Assembly: GCA_021845985.1 (NCBI GenBank)
Contig: JAJZES010000017.1
Coordinates: 1-64,000, forward strand
Length of the DNA: 64,000 nucleotides
Reading direction: 5' to 3'
Origin: Pseudomonadota bacterium
Lineage (GTDB): Bacteria; Pseudomonadota; Alphaproteobacteria; Acetobacterales; Acetobacteraceae
Part shown: in pieces, positions 1 through 8,070 of the stretch
How positions within the stretch are numbered: the stretch's first letter is position 1
How the letters are laid out: every line of letters begins with the position of its first letter
Notes under the pieces: model-generated
The model's database searches: none
Told to the model about the DNA's origin: nothing
The model's input: only the letters and a program-made list of their open reading frames with translations
Translations under genes and position numbers: made by a program

Positions 1-22
1 GGAGCTGCGCCGGCCGCGTGCC

Positions 23-811
23 TCAGATGCGGCCGGCGAGCCAGGCGGCGAGCACCGCGGCGCGGTCGCCGAGGCGCCGCGGGCCGGGCGCGGCATCGGG
101 CCGGCGCAGATCGCGCCGCGCCAGCACCGCCGGCAGCGCCGCGGCGATGACCGGACGCGGCAGCGCCCCGGCCATGCCGGCCAGCAGGCCGCGCCCCCAG
201 CCCGCCAGTTCCGCCAGCACCGGCGCCAGCCGCGGATCGTCCGGCCGCGCCGTCACCGCCTCCGCCGTCAGCCCGTGCGCGCCGAGCAGGTCGAGCGGCA
301 GCAGGCAGCGGCCCTCGGCTGCCAGCGCGCGCGCCCGGCGCACCTGCCCGGCGACACCGTAGGCGGTGCCGAGCGCCTCTAGCCGTGGCAGCAGCGCCGC
401 CCCGGCGCCCAGCGCCCGCCCGGCCGCCACCGCCAGCCGCCCCGAGGTGGCGCCGACATAGCCGCGCCACGCCGCGGTATCGGCGATTGCCGGCGCCGCC
501 TCGGCCTCCCGCCCGTCGATCATCGCGGCGAGGTCGTCGGCTGCCAGTTCGCCGGTGGCGATTGCCGCGGCGAGCGGTTCGGCAACCGCGTGGCGGCGCG
601 ACGCCCCCTCCACCACCTCGCGCCACCATTGCAGCCGGATCAGCGCCAGCAGCGGCTGGGAGGCCACTTCGCGCGCGCGCGCCAGTTCGTGATTGAAGGC
701 GTAGAGCAGCAGCAGCGTCTCGCGCCGCTCCGGCGGGGCCAGCAGGGCGGTGAAAAACCGGTCGGGATCGGCCCGCTGCACCGTCGCGCCGAGCGCACTC
801 AGCCCCGCCAT
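23..811 (-). CDS. Squalene/phytoene synthase-like protein (262 aa)
   Basis: The protein belongs to the trans-isoprenyl diphosphate synthase, head-to-head type. It has the helix Y-A-F-N-H-E-L-A-R near residue 37 and QWWREVVE near residue 61, the usual first-motif region. The second half is short and carries no convincing second Asp-rich motif, so it resembles the small NDUFAF6-like or 'phytoene synthase-like' branch more than a full squalene synthase. I chose the ATG at 811 because GGGAGC lies just upstream and the family similarity begins there; the frame stays open further up but into the divergent sodB. It is divergent from sodB with an 80-base gap. Role: possibly isoprenoid condensation or a respiratory-complex assembly function. 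Substrate is unknown. Confidence 0.75.
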   Translation of the reverse strand: MAGLSALGATVQRADPDRFFTALLAPPERRETLLLLYAFNHELARAREVASQPLLALIRLQWWREVVEGASRRHAVAEPLAAAIATGELAADDLAAMIDGREAEAAPAIADTAAWRGYVGATSGRLAVAAGRALGAGAALLPRLEALGTAYGVAGQVRRARALAAEGRCLLPLDLLGAHGLTAEAVTARPDDPRLAPVLAELAGWGRGLLAGMAGALPRPVIAAALPAVLARRDLRRPDAAPGPRRLGDRAAVLAAWLAGRI

Positions 812-891
812 CGCCGCTCCCCGTACGCTTGACGCTGCGCCGACCCGGTCATAGCTACCGCCGGCGCGTCCAACAGGAACGGAGACGACCG

Positions 892-1494
892 ATGGCCTTC
901 GAGCTTCCCCCGCTTCCCTATACCACGAGCGCCCTCGCCGAGCGCGGCATGTGCCAGGAAACGCTGGAACTGCATCACGGCAAGCACCATCAGGCCTATG
1001 TGACGGCACTCAACGGCTTCGTCGAGAAGGACGCCGCGCTGAAAGGCAAGTCACTCGATGAGATCGTCAAGCTGGCGCATGGCAAGGCGGAGCTGGCGCC
1101 GGTGTTCAACAATGCCGGCCAGCATTGGAACCACAGCCTGTTCTGGCCGATGATGTCGCCGACCGAGGGCGGCCGGATGCCCGGCAAGTTGGAGCAGAAG
1201 ATCGTCGGCGATTTCGGCGGCGTGACGCAGTTCAAGGACGCCTTCAAGGCGGCGGCGACCACGCAGTTCGGCTCCGGCTGGGCGTGGCTGGTGCTCGCCA
1301 GCGACGGCAAGCTGAAGGTGACGAAGACCCCCAACGGCTCCAACCCGCTGGCCACCGGCGAGGGCACCGTGCTGCTCGGCATCGATGTGTGGGAGCACAG
1401 CTATTATCTCGACTTCCGCAACCGCCGGCCGGACTATGTGCAGAACTGGCTCGACAAGATCGCCAACTACGAGTACGCGGCCTCGCAGATGTGA
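892..1494 (+). CDS. sodB: Superoxide dismutase, Fe type
   Basis: Cytoplasmic iron superoxide dismutase that converts superoxide to oxygen and hydrogen peroxide. It is 200 aa, the normal SodB length. Metal ligands by family alignment are His28 (ELHHGKHH), His81 (WNHSLFW), Asp165 and His169 in DVWEHSYY. Gln77 in the NNAGQHW stretch is the N-terminal glutamine position typical of Fe rather than Mn enzymes. The start has a good GGAG ribosome site eight bases upstream of ATG. There is no signal peptide. The gene is followed by a small membrane-protein gene 61 bases later. Confidence 0.97.
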   Translation: MAFELPPLPYTTSALAERGMCQETLELHHGKHHQAYVTALNGFVEKDAALKGKSLDEIVKLAHGKAELAPVFNNAGQHWNHSLFWPMMSPTEGGRMPGKLEQKIVGDFGGVTQFKDAFKAAATTQFGSGWAWLVLASDGKLKVTKTPNGSNPLATGEGTVLLGIDVWEHSYYLDFRNRRPDYVQNWLDKIANYEYAASQM

Positions 1495-1555
1495 TGACGC
1501 GCGCCACCCCCTCGCGCCGGTGCGGGAGGGGGTGGGCCGCCGGGATGCGACGCCG

Positions 1556-1762
1556 ATGAGCCGCCTGCAATGGATACTGGCCGGAATCGTCGCGGTGACG
1601 TGGCTGCCATCCTATGTGTGGTTCTTCAGGAAGGACATGCAGCAGTGGTTGGCGGCGCGCGCCGAGCGCCGCGCCGCCGCCCGCGAGGCCAGCGCCGCCA
1701 AGGCGAAAATGCTCGATGAGCTGGCGGCGAGATATCTGCCGCCGCAGACCGGCGGCGGCTGA
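1556..1762 (+). CDS. Small single-span membrane protein (68 aa), unknown function
   Basis: The N-terminus (about residues 5-24) is one hydrophobic helix rich in Ile, Val, Trp and Leu. It is followed by a basic, Ala/Arg-rich amphipathic helix (about 28-55) and a Pro/Gly-rich tail. I do not recognise the family. The ribosome site is weak (GGGATG). It lies between sodB and a convergent DUF1192 gene and could be cotranscribed with sodB. The frame has the same base use as its neighbours, which supports a real gene. Its function is unknown. Confidence 0.55.
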   Translation: MSRLQWILAGIVAVTWLPSYVWFFRKDMQQWLAARAERRAAAREASAAKAKMLDELAARYLPPQTGGG

Positions 1763-1771
1763 GCCGCGGGA

Positions 1772-1957
1772 TCAGCGGCGGAACAGCGCATCCGCCGCCC
1801 CGCGATGGTCGCGTTTGCGGGCGATCTCCGCCTCGGCGCGGTCGATTTCGCCCTGCAATTCGGCGACATAGGCGGCGAGTTCCGCGACGCCGAGGCCGTC
1901 CAACCTCAGCTCGGCCAGCCGGCGCGGCTTCGCGGGCGGCGGATCATCTTCGAACAT
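1772..1957 (-). CDS. DUF1192 family protein (61 aa)
   Basis: Short alphaproteobacterial protein matching DUF1192: an acidic MFEDD start, then a predicted helix running from about residue 15 to the end with the pattern LAAYVAELQGEIDRAEAEI, followed by a basic tail. Such proteins usually have no known function. The ribosome site is excellent (AGGAGG, nine bases from ATG at 1957). It converges on the small membrane-protein gene with 9 bases between the stops. Confidence 0.8.
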   Translation of the reverse strand: MFEDDPPPAKPRRLAELRLDGLGVAELAAYVAELQGEIDRAEAEIARKRDHRGAADALFRR

Positions 1958-2101
1958 CGGGCATTTCCTCCTCTCTGCTGCGCGCCGGGCAGTGCTTGAC
2001 CCGCGGCCAGGGCGCCGTCATATCGGAATGGCCCCGCACATCATAATGGCTCGACCCGCGCGGGCGCGCGCCGGTTGCGCGAGCCGTGAAGGTGGACCGC
2101 C

Positions 2102-2683
2102 ATGACCCTGCCCCTGATGCCCAAGGCCACCGCCGTCTGGTTGATCGAAAAGACCGCGCTGACCTTTACCCAGATCGCCGATTTCTGCGGCATGCACCCG
2201 CTGGAAGTGCAGGCCATTGCCGATGGCGAGGTGGCGCAGGGCATCGTCGGCTATGACCCGGTGGCCAACGCCCAGCTCACCAATGCCGAGATCGCACGCT
2301 GCGAAAAGGACAGCACCGCGCGGCTGCGGCTGCTCGAAGGCGCCATCCCGATGCCCAAGCGGTCGCGCGGGGCGCGCTACACGCCGGTTGCCAAGCGCAA
2401 CGACCGGCCGGACGGGATTGCCTTCCTGCTGCGCAACTACCCGCAGCTCACTGAGGCGCAGATCGCCAAGATGATGGGCACCACCAAGGAAACCATCCAG
2501 AAAGTGCGCGACCGCAGCCATTGGAACTCGGCCAATATCAAGGCGCGCGACCCGGTGATCCTCGGCCTGTGCAGCCAGACCGATCTCAACGCCATGGTGC
2601 AGCAGGCCAATGAGCGGCTGCTGCGCGAGGGGCAGGCGGTGCCGCCCGCCCCCCCGCCGGCCGATGCCGAAGAGGCCGCCTGA
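2102..2683 (+). CDS. trcR: TrcR-type cell-cycle transcriptional regulator (DUF1013)
   Basis: 193 aa, matching the DUF1013 family, which is annotated in alphaproteobacteria as cell-cycle transcriptional regulator TrcR. Two helix-turn-helix-like segments are visible: LTFTQIADFCGMHPLEVQAI near residues 20-39 and LTEAQIAKMMGTTKETIQKV near residues 120-139. A conserved segment between them holds the RYTPVAKRNDRPDGI stretch. The C-terminus is a Pro/Ala tail. It starts at an ATG with AAGGTGG upstream. Its stop codon directly abuts that of the convergent YdcH-type gene. Cytoplasmic DNA-binding role is by family. Confidence 0.85.
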   Translation: MTLPLMPKATAVWLIEKTALTFTQIADFCGMHPLEVQAIADGEVAQGIVGYDPVANAQLTNAEIARCEKDSTARLRLLEGAIPMPKRSRGARYTPVAKRNDRPDGIAFLLRNYPQLTEAQIAKMMGTTKETIQKVRDRSHWNSANIKARDPVILGLCSQTDLNAMVQQANERLLREGQAVPPAPPPADAEEAA

Positions 2684-2863
2684 TCAGGCGTGCATGTCGG
2701 CGGTGCGCAGTCGTTCCAGCTCCTCCTTCAGCCGCAGCTTCTCAAGCTTCAGCCGCACCACCACGTCGCCATCCGGCCGCGGCCGGTGGTCTTCATCGGC
2801 GAGCCGGGTTTCCAGGTCCGCGTGGCGGGACTTCAGGCTCTCGATGCGGGACTGCAGGCTCAT
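2684..2863 (-). CDS. YdcH/DUF465 family protein, copy 1 (59 aa)
   Basis: A short, highly charged helical hairpin protein of the DUF465 (YdcH) family. Signature parts are SRIESLKSRHADLETRL near the start and VVVRLKLEKLRLKEELERL near the end. A long open frame continues far upstream through the opposite strand of purK, but the true start is ATG at 2863: a perfect AGGAGG sits four bases upstream and family similarity begins there. It is divergent from a second DUF465 gene at 2993. Function is unknown; the family is small and cytoplasmic. Confidence 0.85.
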   Translation of the reverse strand: MSLQSRIESLKSRHADLETRLADEDHRPRPDGDVVVRLKLEKLRLKEELERLRTADMHA

Positions 2864-2992
2864 GATGCCTCCTGAACTGCTGGATGCGAGCGTGCCGGCC
2901 GGAAGCGTCCCGTCCGGCGCCATCAGCCTAGTCCCGTTCGGCCGCCGATTGCCACGCGAAATCGCCAAAACTTCTTGTGCTAGGATGGCGGG

Positions 2993-3196
2993 ATGCTGAG
3001 TGACCGTGACTCGCTCCTGCGCAAGCTGCATGAGCTGCGCAGCGAGCACCGCGACCTGGATACCGTGATCGCCCGCCTGTCGGAACAGGGGGCGCTCGAC
3101 CAGCTGCAGCTGGTGCGGCTGAAAAAGCGCAAGCTGCTGCTCAAGGACGAGATCGCCTGGCTGGAAAGCCGGCTGATCCCGGATTCGATCGCGTGA
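2993..3196 (+). CDS. YdcH/DUF465 family protein, copy 2 (67 aa)
   Basis: Second DUF465 paralogue, with [19 protein letters not shown] then [20 protein letters not shown], the classic helix-turn-helix hairpin with a Leu/Lys-rich second helix. It precedes purE by only 7 bases and probably shares its transcript. Its ATG follows AGGATGGCGGG. Molecular function is unknown; association with purE is common in alphaproteobacteria as I recall it. Confidence 0.85.
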   Translation: MLSDRDSLLRKLHELRSEHRDLDTVIARLSEQGALDQLQLVRLKKRKLLLKDEIAWLESRLIPDSIA

Positions 3197-3203
3197 GGCG
3201 CCG

Positions 3204-3680
3204 ATGATCGGCGTCATCATGGGCAGCACCTCGGACTGGGCGACCCTGCGCCACGCCGCCGACATGCTGGCGACGCTGGAGGTGGCGCACGAGGTCCGCG
3301 TGGTCTCCGCCCACCGCACCCCTGACCGGCTGGCCGAGTATGCCCGCACCGCCGCGGCGCGCGGCCTGCGCGCCATCATCGCCGGCGCCGGCGGAGCGGC
3401 GCACCTGCCCGGCATGTGCGCCGCCTGGACGACGCTGCCGGTGCTCGGCGTGCCGGTCGAAAGCGCTGCGCTGAAGGGCCTGGATTCGCTGCTGTCGATC
3501 GTCCAGATGCCGGCGGGCGTGCCGGTCGCCACCTTCGCCATCGGCCGCGCCGGCGCGGTCAACGCCGCCCTGCTCGCCGCCGCCATCCTGGCCGGCGGCG
3601 ACGCGGCACTGGCGGCGCGGCTGGCGGCATGGCGCGCGGCACAGACCGCCGCGGTGCCGGACGCCCCCAGCGAGCCATGA
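3204..3680 (+). CDS. purE: N5-carboxyaminoimidazole ribonucleotide mutase
   Basis: Class I PurE converts N5-CAIR to CAIR in de novo purine synthesis. It is 158 aa, the normal length. The nucleotide and active-site motifs GSTSD (residues 7-11), SAHRTP (35-40) and the [10 protein letters not shown] loop are present. It overlaps purK by the 4-base ATGA, so the two are translationally coupled, which suits enzymes acting in sequence. PurE forms octamers in the cytoplasm (family knowledge). Confidence 0.96.
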   Translation: MIGVIMGSTSDWATLRHAADMLATLEVAHEVRVVSAHRTPDRLAEYARTAAARGLRAIIAGAGGAAHLPGMCAAWTTLPVLGVPVESAALKGLDSLLSIVQMPAGVPVATFAIGRAGAVNAALLAAAILAGGDAALAARLAAWRAAQTAAVPDAPSEP

Positions 3681-4810
3681 CCGCGGCGCTGCCAGCCAAC
3701 GCCACCATCGGCATCGTCGGCGGCGGCCAGCTCGGCCGTATGTCGGCGATGGCGGCGGCGCGGCTCGGCTATCGCTGCCAGATCCTGACCCCGGAGCCGA
3801 ACAGCCCGGCCGGGCAGGTGTCGGCCGGGGTGACCCTCGGCGAATACGAAGACCCGGCGGCGCTGCGCGATTTCGCGCTGCATTGCGACGTGATCACCTT
3901 CGAGTTCGAGAATGTCAGCGCCGAGGGGCTGGACCTGCTCGCCGCGCTGCGGCCGGTGCATCCGGCGCCGGCGGTGCTGCGGGTCAGCCAGGACCGCATC
4001 GCCGAAAAGGCGTTCCTCAACGGCTGCGGCGTCGGCACCGCGGCGTGGGCGCCGGTGGAGAGCTTCGCCGAGCTGGAGGCGGCGGTGGCGCGCATCGGGC
4101 TGCCGGCGATCCTCAAGACCACCCGCCTCGGCTATGACGGGCGCGGTCAGGCGCGGCTGCGCCGGCCGGACGATCTCGCCCCGGCCTTCGAGCGGCTGCT
4201 GCCGCGCCCGCTGATCCTCGAAGGCATGGTGGATTTTGCCAGCGAGATCAGCGTCGTGGCGGCACGCGCGGCGACCGGCGCCTATGCCGCCTTCGACACG
4301 GTGGAGAACCACCACCGCGACCATATCCTCGACCTGACGCTGGCGCCGGCGCGCATCCCGCAGGCGACGGCGGCGGCGGCGCAGGCGATGGCGCAGCGGG
4401 TCGCCGAGGCGCTCGATCTGGTCGGGCTGCTGGCGGTGGAGATGTTCGTCGCCGCCGACGGCACCGTGCTGGCCAACGAGATCGCGCCGCGGCCGCATAA
4501 TTCCGGCCACTGGACCATCGACGCCTGCCCGGCCAGCCAGTTCGAGCTGCATATCCGCGCCGTCGCCGGGCTGCCATTGCCGGCGGCGCGGCGGCATTCG
4601 GACGCGGTGATGAAGAACCTCGTCGGCCCGCGCGAGGCCGCGCTGTGGCCACAGATCGTCGCCACGCCCGGCCTGATCCCGCATCTGTACGGCAAGACCG
4701 AGGCGCGGGCGGGGCGCAAGATGGGCCACGTCACCCGGCTGTTTCCGCGCGGCGGCCTGCCGGGGGAGTTTGGCGTGACCGCGGCGCTGGGGTGTTTGGC
4801 GAACGATTGA
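3677..4810 (+). CDS. purK: N5-carboxyaminoimidazole ribonucleotide synthase
   Basis: ATP-grasp enzyme that carboxylates AIR to N5-CAIR using bicarbonate and ATP. 377 aa. The N-terminal preATP-grasp nucleotide-binding loop [12 protein letters not shown] is near residues 11-22; the central ATP-grasp has the [14 protein letters not shown] segment near residue 143; the metal-binding [15 protein letters not shown] is near residue 270. The start is fixed by the ATGA overlap with purE. It converges on the unrecognised gene at 4868. Confidence 0.96.
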   Translation: MTAALPANATIGIVGGGQLGRMSAMAAARLGYRCQILTPEPNSPAGQVSAGVTLGEYEDPAALRDFALHCDVITFEFENVSAEGLDLLAALRPVHPAPAVLRVSQDRIAEKAFLNGCGVGTAAWAPVESFAELEAAVARIGLPAILKTTRLGYDGRGQARLRRPDDLAPAFERLLPRPLILEGMVDFASEISVVAARAATGAYAAFDTVENHHRDHILDLTLAPARIPQATAAAAQAMAQRVAEALDLVGLLAVEMFVAADGTVLANEIAPRPHNSGHWTIDACPASQFELHIRAVAGLPLPAARRHSDAVMKNLVGPREAALWPQIVATPGLIPHLYGKTEARAGRKMGHVTRLFPRGGLPGEFGVTAALGCLAND

Positions 4811-4843
4811 GGGCGGGAAAATGGATTGCCCGGAGCAGGCAAG

Positions 4844-4862
4844 CCTGGGGCGCCGCCCCGGC
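4844..4862. terminator. GC-rich hairpin between convergent genes
   Basis: A compact hairpin with stem GGGGC / GCCCC around GCC, extended by imperfect CCT/CGG flanks. It lies in the 57-base gap between purK and the convergent gene at 4868. There is no T-run on either side, so it is at best a weak bidirectional terminator. It resembles the hairpin at 29617 in shape. Confidence 0.35.
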
Positions 4863-4867
4863 CGGCG

Positions 4868-5926
4868 CTACGTTTCGGCGAGGTTGTCCTGAATATGGCC
4901 GAGCACGACGACGAACCGCTTCATCTCGTCGAACAAATCCTCCGGCGCCTTGAGCACGTCGATGCCGTCGTTGATCAGGTCGTAGATGCCCGACGCCCAG
5001 GTGACGTAGCTCCACGGATCGGCTTTCGCCTTGCTCATCGCGGTTCTGATGGTGTCCTTGGCGCGGGCCTGCGCTTTGCGCATATCGGCAACCGATTTGC
5101 CCATCTCGGCGACTTTTTTGACCATCTCGTCGATGCCGCCTTCGATCTGCTTGAGCGCCTTTTTGTCGGTGATCTTCTTGGTGGCGGGATTGTTCAGCAT
5201 CGCGTCGAGGCGTTCGGCGAAGCCGCGGGTGGCCTTTTCCAGCGCGTCGATCTTGGCGCCGAACGGCGCCAGTGCCAGTTCCGCCTTATCGATGTCGGAT
5301 TGTGCGACCGGCTGGCCTTTTTTGGTCTTGCGGATTTTCTCCAGCGCCTCGCTGATTTTCTTCGCCTGCCCATCGACGCTGCGCCACGCATCGGACTGGC
5401 TGGTGTAAAACTTCATCACGTCGTTGCCGAGGTCGATCAGGCTCTTTACCGCCAGAACGGCGGTGGCACCGCCGGTGGCCAGCGCCTCGCCGGTCTCGAC
5501 CGTCGCCTTCGACCCGTTCCACAGAATAGAGCCGAGCGACCATGCGGTGCTGACCACATATGACCAGGTGCCCGACCCGGCCTGCTGCATCTTCTCATCC
5601 TTTTCGCAGAATGCTTTGACATCCGCCTGGATTTTCTTGTCGAACGCGCCGGAGGCTTTGGCCAGTGCCTTGTCGAGATCGGCGACGATGAGTTCGCGCT
5701 TCTTCGGATCTTTTTCGGTGGCGGCCTCTTTTGCCTTGCCCCGGATCAGGTCGTTGATGTTTTTCTGGCGCGCCTTGAAACTGTCACTGACCGCATCGCG
5801 GATCGCCTGCAGCTGATAGGCATCGAGCTTGCCCTTGACCTCGATCACCGATTCGATCTGGCTGATCTTGAGGTTCTTATTGGCGAGATTGTCGCTTTGG
5901 ATCAACGCGAAACTGATCTCCGGCAT
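4868..5926 (-). CDS. Unrecognised helical protein with a central hydrophobic region (352 aa)
   Basis: I do not recognise a family. The protein is Lys/Ala/Asp-rich and predicted almost wholly helical. Residues about 30-110 and 180-310 look like long amphipathic or coiled-coil helices (LEKIRKTKKG, IDALEKATRGFAERLDAML). In the middle are two hydrophobic segments, about residues 119-137 (TWSYVVSTAWSLGSILW) and 150-167 (GGATAVLAVKSLIDLG). No signal peptide. One Cys. The start is taken as ATG 5926 with GGAGA six bases upstream; a GTG four codons earlier is less likely. It follows the FlgO-like lipoprotein gene by 77 bases and has AT-richer codons than neighbours. A helical pore-forming or tethered surface protein is possible but unproven. 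Confidence 0.75.
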   Translation of the reverse strand: MPEISFALIQSDNLANKNLKISQIESVIEVKGKLDAYQLQAIRDAVSDSFKARQKNINDLIRGKAKEAATEKDPKKRELIVADLDKALAKASGAFDKKIQADVKAFCEKDEKMQQAGSGTWSYVVSTAWSLGSILWNGSKATVETGEALATGGATAVLAVKSLIDLGNDVMKFYTSQSDAWRSVDGQAKKISEALEKIRKTKKGQPVAQSDIDKAELALAPFGAKIDALEKATRGFAERLDAMLNNPATKKITDKKALKQIEGGIDEMVKKVAEMGKSVADMRKAQARAKDTIRTAMSKAKADPWSYVTWASGIYDLINDGIDVLKAPEDLFDEMKRFVVVLGHIQDNLAET

Positions 5927-5953
5927 GGTTGTCTCCACTGCTGCGTTGTGGCG

Positions 5954-5982
5954 ACGTTATGAGGCGGTGAGGCCCCGGTCAA
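5954..5982 (-). promoter_or_regulatory. Candidate sigma-70 promoter for the gene at 4868
   Basis: Reading leftward: TTGACC (5982-5977), 17-base spacer, TAACGT (5959-5954). The -35 is good, the -10 poor (three of six). It would give a leader of about 20 bases. The gene may instead be read from the upstream lipoprotein promoter. Confidence 0.35.
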
Positions 5983-6003
5983 ACCGGCCGGCGCGATGCG
6001 CCA

Positions 6004-6600
6004 TCATCCGCCGCTCGCCAGGCCCGGCGGCCCGCCGAGCAAAGCGTTGATGTCGTCGTTACGCCAGACGACGAATGCCACGGCGCCGAGAATATGCGAA
6101 TCGGGCACCGAAATCAGCCGCAAGGTGACATAGACCCGCTCTCCGCCGGCGGCATAGGTGCCGGTCAGAATGGCGGAATACAGCGGCGGCGGCACCAGCG
6201 ATTTGCTGTCCCGGCCGAGCATCATCTCGCCCTCATTCTTGCGCAGCAGCATGGCCGCGCGCAGGCGCGGCTCGGACACGTCCGAATGCTGTTCGGCCAG
6301 CCGGCTGCGCACGAAATCCGCCACGATATTGCCAAACGGCGTGCTGTGGTCGAGTTGCTGGGTGTCGGTGATCGTTGACACGACGACCGGCATGCCGGCG
6401 ACGAGGTCGGGCGCCGATTCCAGCAAATGGTCAACCGCCTGATAGGTCAGTTGCCCGAGGTCTTGCGGCGGCGGTGCTTCGGCATGAAACGGATCGTGAA
6501 ATCCGCCTGCGCACGCGGACAGTGCCAAGGTCAGGACGACAACAATGGCCTTGCCGCGTGCGCGCATCGCCGGAGCATCCATCTGAAAGCTGACCCGCAT
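6004..6600 (-). CDS. FlgO-like outer-membrane lipoprotein
   Basis: 198 aa if the first ATG is used; the internal Met12 would give a shorter, textbook lipoprotein signal (MRARGK then a hydrophobic run ending LALSAC). The Cys in the LSAC box is the lipidation site, so the product is probably an envelope lipoprotein. The mature part resembles the FlgO domain: an N-terminal helix (TYQAVDHLLE), a strand with PVVVSTITD, the STPFG helix start, then SEPRLRAAMLLRKNEGEMMLGRD, and a C-terminal strand region. Known FlgO proteins are linked to Vibrio flagella, but no flagellar gene adjoins here. It starts 2 bases after the stop of the upstream lipoprotein gene, so the two are coupled. Confidence 0.75.
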   Translation of the reverse strand: MRVSFQMDAPAMRARGKAIVVVLTLALSACAGGFHDPFHAEAPPPQDLGQLTYQAVDHLLESAPDLVAGMPVVVSTITDTQQLDHSTPFGNIVADFVRSRLAEQHSDVSEPRLRAAMLLRKNEGEMMLGRDSKSLVPPPLYSAILTGTYAAGGERVYVTLRLISVPDSHILGAVAFVVWRNDDINALLGGPPGLASGG

Positions 6601-6602
6601 GA

Positions 6603-7175
6603 CTACTGCGCAGCCTGCGTGCTGTAGTGCAGTTGCCGAACCGGTCGGGAGAATGTGCCGTAGAGGGATACGTCAGAGGCAAAAATATAGATCGGCTCCC
6701 GGACAACCATCGACAGCTCATTGCCGGACAGGATCGAGGCCGTCCACACCACTTCGGTACGCTGCCGGTACGGATCGTCGTCGCGGCGCGACCCCCACGA
6801 AACGATGTCCGCGGCCAGATCGATGGTGATTGCGCCATCGGGCGAGGTCGCCACGCGGCCATGGTGCTGCAGTATTTCGGCCGCCAAGGCGACACTGACC
6901 TCACCGAGAAACGGCGACTCCTCCATCGGATGGAGGTAAAACGGCGGCCCGGCGGCGCCCGCAGGCGGCGCGGCAAGCAGTCCGCGCTGCTGCATCGCCG
7001 CCGCGATCTTCTGCGCGACGCGGTCCCAGTCCTGAACATTGGTCGCCCGGTCCTGCGTGCTCCACGGTTCCGCGGTGATCGGTCCGGCGGTCTTGTTGGG
7101 AAACGGCGGCTCATCGGTGCAAGCAGAGAGGATGAGGAGTCCGCCAAGATACCAAACAGCAACCAAGTTGCGCAC
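6603..7175 (-). CDS. Predicted lipoprotein, unknown function (190 aa)
   Basis: The start is taken as GTG at 7175: it has AGGAA six bases upstream and yields a compact lipoprotein signal ending LLILSAC. An ATG at 7232 in the same frame would fall between the -35 and -10 of the promoter at 7219-7246, so it cannot be the start. The mature protein has a helix (WDRVAQKIAAAMQQRG), then alternating strands and a second helix (FLGEVSVALAAEILQHHG), an order that recalls LpoB/CsgG/FlgO-like folds; this is inference. It is the first gene of a three-gene leftward unit with the FlgO-like lipoprotein and the helical protein. Confidence 0.7.
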   Translation of the reverse strand: MRNLVAVWYLGGLLILSACTDEPPFPNKTAGPITAEPWSTQDRATNVQDWDRVAQKIAAAMQQRGLLAAPPAGAAGPPFYLHPMEESPFLGEVSVALAAEILQHHGRVATSPDGAITIDLAADIVSWGSRRDDDPYRQRTEVVWTASILSGNELSMVVREPIYIFASDVSLYGTFSRPVRQLHYSTQAAQ

Positions 7176-7218
7176 GCGACGTTCCTGTTGAAGTAAAACT
7201 CGTTTGGAAACTCCAACT

Positions 7219-7246
7219 ATCATAAATGACACGAATGGCGAGTCAA
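7219..7246 (-). promoter_or_regulatory. Strong sigma-70-type promoter of the lipoprotein unit
   Basis: Reading leftward: TTGACT (7246-7241), 16-base spacer, TATGAT (7224-7219). Each hexamer matches consensus at five of six positions, which is striking in so G+C-rich a genome. The surrounding 100 bases are clearly AT-richer than the neighbourhood. The predicted transcript start near 7212 gives a leader of about 37 bases to the GTG at 7175. Confidence 0.7.
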
Positions 7247-7332
7247 TCCGGATTATTGCAATACGACTCGTATCATTTCCGACTCTTCATCAACTTGGAC
7301 TGTCATGCCGCCGCATCGGGCCAGCCGCGGGT

Positions 7333-7947
7333 TCATTTGGTTGGCTGATCCGGCGGCGCGTGGTCGCCGCTGGCGGCGGCCGGCCCGGCCCGCAACATGC
7401 CGGCCAGCCGCGCCACGCAGCGCTCGAACGGCGCCAGATCGGTCCAGCGCGGCGCCTCCGCGACTTCCAGCGCGCCGCCGGAGGACGCCACCGCGCCGTC
7501 GATCATCAGGTTGTCCAGGCAGCCGAAACTTTCGAGTGCCGTACCCTCCGCGTCGCGCCACACGCCTGCCGCATCCTCCTGCGCGGCGGTGCCCAGGAAC
7601 GCGCGGGTCCGCTCGGCAAACGACACCGAAGTCGCCGACCAACCGAACACCGGCCGGCCCAGGGCGCGCATGAACCCCAACTCGAACACCGTGCCGACAT
7701 CGGCACTCGGGCCACGGAACGGCGTCAGGTTGGCGATCAGCGCCGCGGCGCCGCGGATATGCGCCTCGTTGCGCAGCGCAATACGCTGCCACTCCGGCAG
7801 GCCGGCCCACGCCGCCGGCTCGCCGGCCAGCGGATCGAGCGGGAACACCCCGACCAGCCCATGCGCCGCACAGATGCGCTTCAAGGCCGCGCCGCGCGCC
7901 ACGGGATCGGGCAGAAACACGTCGGGTCCGGCGAGATAAACGCGCAT
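7333..7947 (-). CDS. Nucleoside 2-deoxyribosyltransferase family protein
   Basis: 204 aa. It begins with the family's [11 protein letters not shown] strand-loop. A PLDPLAG segment follows, then [20 protein letters not shown] (about 65-85) and [22 protein letters not shown] (about 88-110), whose Asp and Glu correspond to the substrate-binding and catalytic positions of this family. Enzymes of the family cleave or exchange the base of 2'-deoxynucleosides, but many homologues, including this shape with an insertion near 120-150, are uncharacterised. ATG at 7947 has GGGCAGGG upstream. It is divergent from icd. Confidence 0.8.
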   Translation of the reverse strand: MRVYLAGPDVFLPDPVARGAALKRICAAHGLVGVFPLDPLAGEPAAWAGLPEWQRIALRNEAHIRGAAALIANLTPFRGPSADVGTVFELGFMRALGRPVFGWSATSVSFAERTRAFLGTAAQEDAAGVWRDAEGTALESFGCLDNLMIDGAVASSGGALEVAEAPRWTDLAPFERCVARLAGMLRAGPAAASGDHAPPDQPTK

Positions 7948-8070
7948 GACGCAACCCTGCCCTATCCGCCAGCCGTGACGGAAGCGGCCATTTGCCGGCC
8001 CAGCCGGCTTGATGCGGCGCAGCAGAGGTGGGAAAACCGCCTTGGCGCGATCTTTGTCAACGAGGACGGC

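Noticed and set aside
2684-4729. A 681-codon minus-strand frame covering purK and purE
   Set aside because: Only its last 59 codons match a family (DUF465), with AGGAGG at 2863; the rest is antisense to purEK.
7176-7232. An ATG at 7232 as start of the lipoprotein gene
   Set aside because: It falls between the -35 and -10 of a strong promoter; GTG at 7175 has a proper ribosome site and signal peptide.
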